A stretch of DNA of 64,000 nucleotides. Source: Microthrixaceae bacterium. GTDB taxonomy: Bacteria; Actinomycetota; Acidimicrobiia; Acidimicrobiales; Microtrichaceae. The position numbers and the translations under genes were made by a program. The stretch is taken from positions 62,001 to 126,000 of the forward strand of contig JAMLGK010000002.1 of assembly GCA_023957995.1 (NCBI GenBank), in the 5' to 3' direction. Positions 62,152 to 64,000 of the stretch are shown here, piece by piece (the stretch's first letter is position 1; every line of letters starts with the position of its first letter). The notes under the pieces were generated by a model. The model was not told where the DNA came from. It ran no database searches and saw only the letters and a program-made list of their open reading frames with translations.

Positions 62152-63168
62152 TCAGGCTTTTCCCGCTCCGTCCCCGCCATCGGTGTCGCCGCCACCATCG
62201 GGGCGCGGTCCGAAGTGGGCAGCCCAGAGCTCCTCGACTATGTCCTCGGGGCTCCGTGTGCAGCCCTCGCGGATCCTCAGCCGGCCCGAGAGCGCCAGAT
62301 GCGCAGCGTCGAGGGTGACGGTGTCATCGGAGGGGTCGACTCCCCGCAACCCGGCCAACTCGATGCACAGCATGGCGTGGTCGATGGCGCCGCGCACCGA
62401 GGAACCGGAACGCAGATCGGGGTGTGAGCGGCTGTCGCGCACCATCGCGACGCTTGCATCCAGCTGTGATTCGGGGAGCTGACCCGGTCCTGTCGGCGCC
62501 CTGTCCAGAACGGCTGTCACGATGGCGGTCTCCTCGGCGGCGCCCTGGTAGTCCATGGCGAGGCGACAGCAACGGTCGTACACAGCCGATGCGATCCGGG
62601 CCGTTCCCACCGCGTCGAAGGGATTCATCGCCGCCACGAGCCTGAACTCGCGATGCGCTGCGACCCGGCCCAGGCGCGGGACGTGGATCTCGCCCTCACT
62701 CATCACGGTGATGAGCACGTTGAGCGTCTCCTCGGGCACCCGGTTCAGTTCCTCCAGGTAGAGGATCGAGCCCTCGCGCAGTGCAGTGACCAGGGGACCG
62801 TCGACGAACACCTCGGGTACGTAGCCCTCGGTGAGGACCGCCGAGGGATCGAAGCTGCCCACCAGCCTGGCCGGGGTCAGTTCCGCGTTTCCCTCGACGA
62901 ACTCGAAACCGAGCCCGGCCTCGGCCGCAACGGCGCGCAGCACGGTTGACTTCCCTGTGCCCGGTGGACCCTCCAGGAGCAGGTTCCTCCGGGCCGCCAG
63001 GGCAGCGACGACGGCTTCGAGTTCACGTCTCCGACCCACCACGCGCGCCGCGAGGCGGTCGAGCAGGGCGGAATCAAAACCGCCGCGACGTTCCTTCGCG
63101 GACCGTCCGGTCCTCGAATGATCCGTTCCCGAACCGGGTCTGTCGGAACCCGGGGTCTCAGAATTCAA
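62152..63168 (-). CDS. MoxR-family AAA+ ATPase
   Basis: A 338-residue AAA+ ATPase: Walker A GPPGTGKST, Walker B ILYLEELNRVP, and the MoxR-type segment GEIHVPRLGRVAAHREFRLVAAMNPFD. It forms a chaperone pair with the downstream VWA gene. The start is a TTG overlapping the dehydrogenase stop by 11 bases, which implies coupling. The C-terminus is Gly/Asp-rich. Confidence 0.9.
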   Translation of the reverse strand: MNSETPGSDRPGSGTDHSRTGRSAKERRGGFDSALLDRLAARVVGRRRELEAVVAALAARRNLLLEGPPGTGKSTVLRAVAAEAGLGFEFVEGNAELTPARLVGSFDPSAVLTEGYVPEVFVDGPLVTALREGSILYLEELNRVPEETLNVLITVMSEGEIHVPRLGRVAAHREFRLVAAMNPFDAVGTARIASAVYDRCCRLAMDYQGAAEETAIVTAVLDRAPTGPGQLPESQLDASVAMVRDSRSHPDLRSGSSVRGAIDHAMLCIELAGLRGVDPSDDTVTLDAAHLALSGRLRIREGCTRSPEDIVEELWAAHFGPRPDGGGDTDGGDGAGKA

Positions 63169-64000
63169 TGACGCCGCGGATGTTCTTGCCGTCCCGCAGG
63201 TCCTGGTAGCCCTGATTCACATCGTCGAGCGGGTAGCGGTTGGTGATCAGCTCGTCCAGCTTCAGCACACCCTCGCGGTACATCGACAGCAGTTCGGGGA
63301 TGTCTGCTCGGGGGTTGCCAGAGCCGAACACGGTGCCCTTGAGCGACTTGTTCATCATCGACAGCATGAACAGGTTGAGCTGCACCTCGCTCTCGAGCAT
63401 TCCCGCTAGCGCGGTGACCACGACGGTGCCCCCCTTGGAGGCGAGGTTCATGGCCGGCTCGATCTGGTCACCGGTGACGACACCGGGCGTGAGGATGACC
63501 GAATCGCACATCTCACCCCAGGTGAGCTCAGGCACCGCCAGGAGTGCTTCGTCCATCGAGGAGTAGGTGTGGGTGGCGCCCATCTCCATGGCCTTCTCCC
63601 GCTTGAACTCGACCGGATCGATCGCGATCACGCGTCGGGCTCCGGAGATCGCCGCGCCCTGCACGGCATTGATGCCGACGCCGCCGATTCCCACGACCGC
63701 CACGTTGTGGCCCGCGCGCACCTCGGCCCGGTGAACCGCCGAGCCGACTCCGGTGGCGACGCCGCAACTGACCAACGCAACGATGTCGAGCGGTAGGTCC
63801 TTCTCGACCCGGACGAGGGAGTCCTGCGACACGAGGAGCTTCTCGGAGAAGGTGCCCAGCTGCGCGAACCGGGCGGCCTCGGAGTCGCCGATCCTGTGGG
63901 AGACGTCGCCCGCGGAACGGGTCATCATGTGCATGTCGAAGAGCTTCGCCCCCTCGTCGCAGAGGTTCTGCTGGCCGCTCGAGCACGACTTGCAGTGGCC
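63158..64000 (-). CDS. Zinc-dependent alcohol dehydrogenase, NDMA-dependent type (5' part outside window)
   Basis: 281 visible residues. The frame is open to the window edge, so the catalytic-zinc N-terminus is missing. The visible part starts with structural-zinc cysteines (HCKSCSSGQQNLC) and continues with ALVSCGVATGVGSAV and a Rossmann VVGIGGVGINAVQGA. The sequence resembles actinobacterial class III enzymes that need NDMA as electron acceptor and use tightly bound NAD and mycofactocin. That assignment is inference. It ends in IRGVIEF and overlaps the MoxR start. Confidence 0.87.
   Translation of the reverse strand, partial: GHCKSCSSGQQNLCDEGAKLFDMHMMTRSAGDVSHRIGDSEAARFAQLGTFSEKLLVSQDSLVRVEKDLPLDIVALVSCGVATGVGSAVHRAEVRAGHNVAVVGIGGVGINAVQGAAISGARRVIAIDPVEFKREKAMEMGATHTYSSMDEALLAVPELTWGEMCDSVILTPGVVTGDQIEPAMNLASKGGTVVVTALAGMLESEVQLNLFMLSMMNKSLKGTVFGSGNPRADIPELLSMYREGVLKLDELITNRYPLDDVNQGYQDLRDGKNIRGVIEF

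Overview
The window is GC-rich, gene-dense DNA from an actinomycete. The gene content suggests class Acidimicrobiia or a close relative: three mycothiol/DinB-fold families (TIGR03084, TIGR03085, TIGR03086), several luciferase-like oxidoreductases, DUF3097, DUF6351, an MpaB-type oxygenase, a WS/DGAT acyltransferase, and CoA-thioester metabolism of mycobacterial type. This placement is inferred from gene families. There is no rRNA or marker gene here to settle it. No tRNA, rRNA, CRISPR array, insertion sequence or prophage was recognised. After start sites are refined, no gene-free stretch exceeds 200 bp.

Layout. 1-2.8 kb: the end of an MMPL transporter, and an ABC exporter pair. 2.9-6.5 kb: both subunits of a biotin-dependent acyl-CoA carboxylase. 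6.6-15.4 kb: a small membrane protein, an ABC1/UbiB kinase, a membrane diguanylate cyclase, a serine hydrolase, an MtfA-like peptidase, an LLM oxidoreductase, a TIGR03084 protein and an unknown anchored protein. 15.4-17.6 kb: a three-gene operon (TIGR03086, VOC, acyl-CoA dehydrogenase). 17.7-24.2 kb: secreted or envelope hydrolases and a stand-alone LigD-type polymerase. 24.2-26.1 kb: an LLM oxidoreductase and a TetR gene behind a large palindrome. 26.1-35.9 kb: a lipoprotein, tag, an enoyl-CoA hydratase, an isopenicillin-N-synthase-like oxygenase, a Tat phosphoesterase, a CoA transferase, an MpaB-like oxygenase, a FadD3-like ligase and another LLM enzyme. 36-38.3 kb: a DUF3097 gene coupled to a degenerate thiamine-enzyme-like gene. 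38.4-40.8 kb: a KstR-like regulator and a frameshifted amidohydrolase. 40.8-48 kb: a lipoprotein, a large WXG100-type protein, a TIGR03085 protein, a GDPD lipoprotein, an amidohydrolase, a FadD19-like ligase and a drug/metabolite transporter. 48-57.1 kb: an ABC-F ATPase, an Lrp/LysE pair, a second FadD19-like ligase, a WS/DGAT with a histone-like tail, and acetoacetyl-CoA synthetase. 57.1-64 kb: an EamA exporter, a second diguanylate cyclase, an HtrA-like lipoprotein, a MoxR/VWA pair and a truncated alcohol dehydrogenase.

Theme. Much of the window activates, oxidises or stores acyl and sterol-type carbon. A TetR gene closely resembling KstR, the mycobacterial cholesterol-catabolism repressor, is encoded here. 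KstR-type boxes (TNNAACNNGTTNNA) lie in three promoters of acyl-metabolism genes, two of them before FadD19-like ligases. A second, different inverted repeat (TCTGACGACCCGTCAGA) occurs identically upstream of the CoA transferase and the FadD3-like ligase. The simplest reading is a distributed lipid/steroid catabolic regulon.

Promoter style. About twenty genes have a -10-like hexamer (nAnnnT, usually TAnnnT) ending 6-9 bases before the start codon with no Shine-Dalgarno sequence. This implies widespread leaderless mRNAs and was used to choose several starts.
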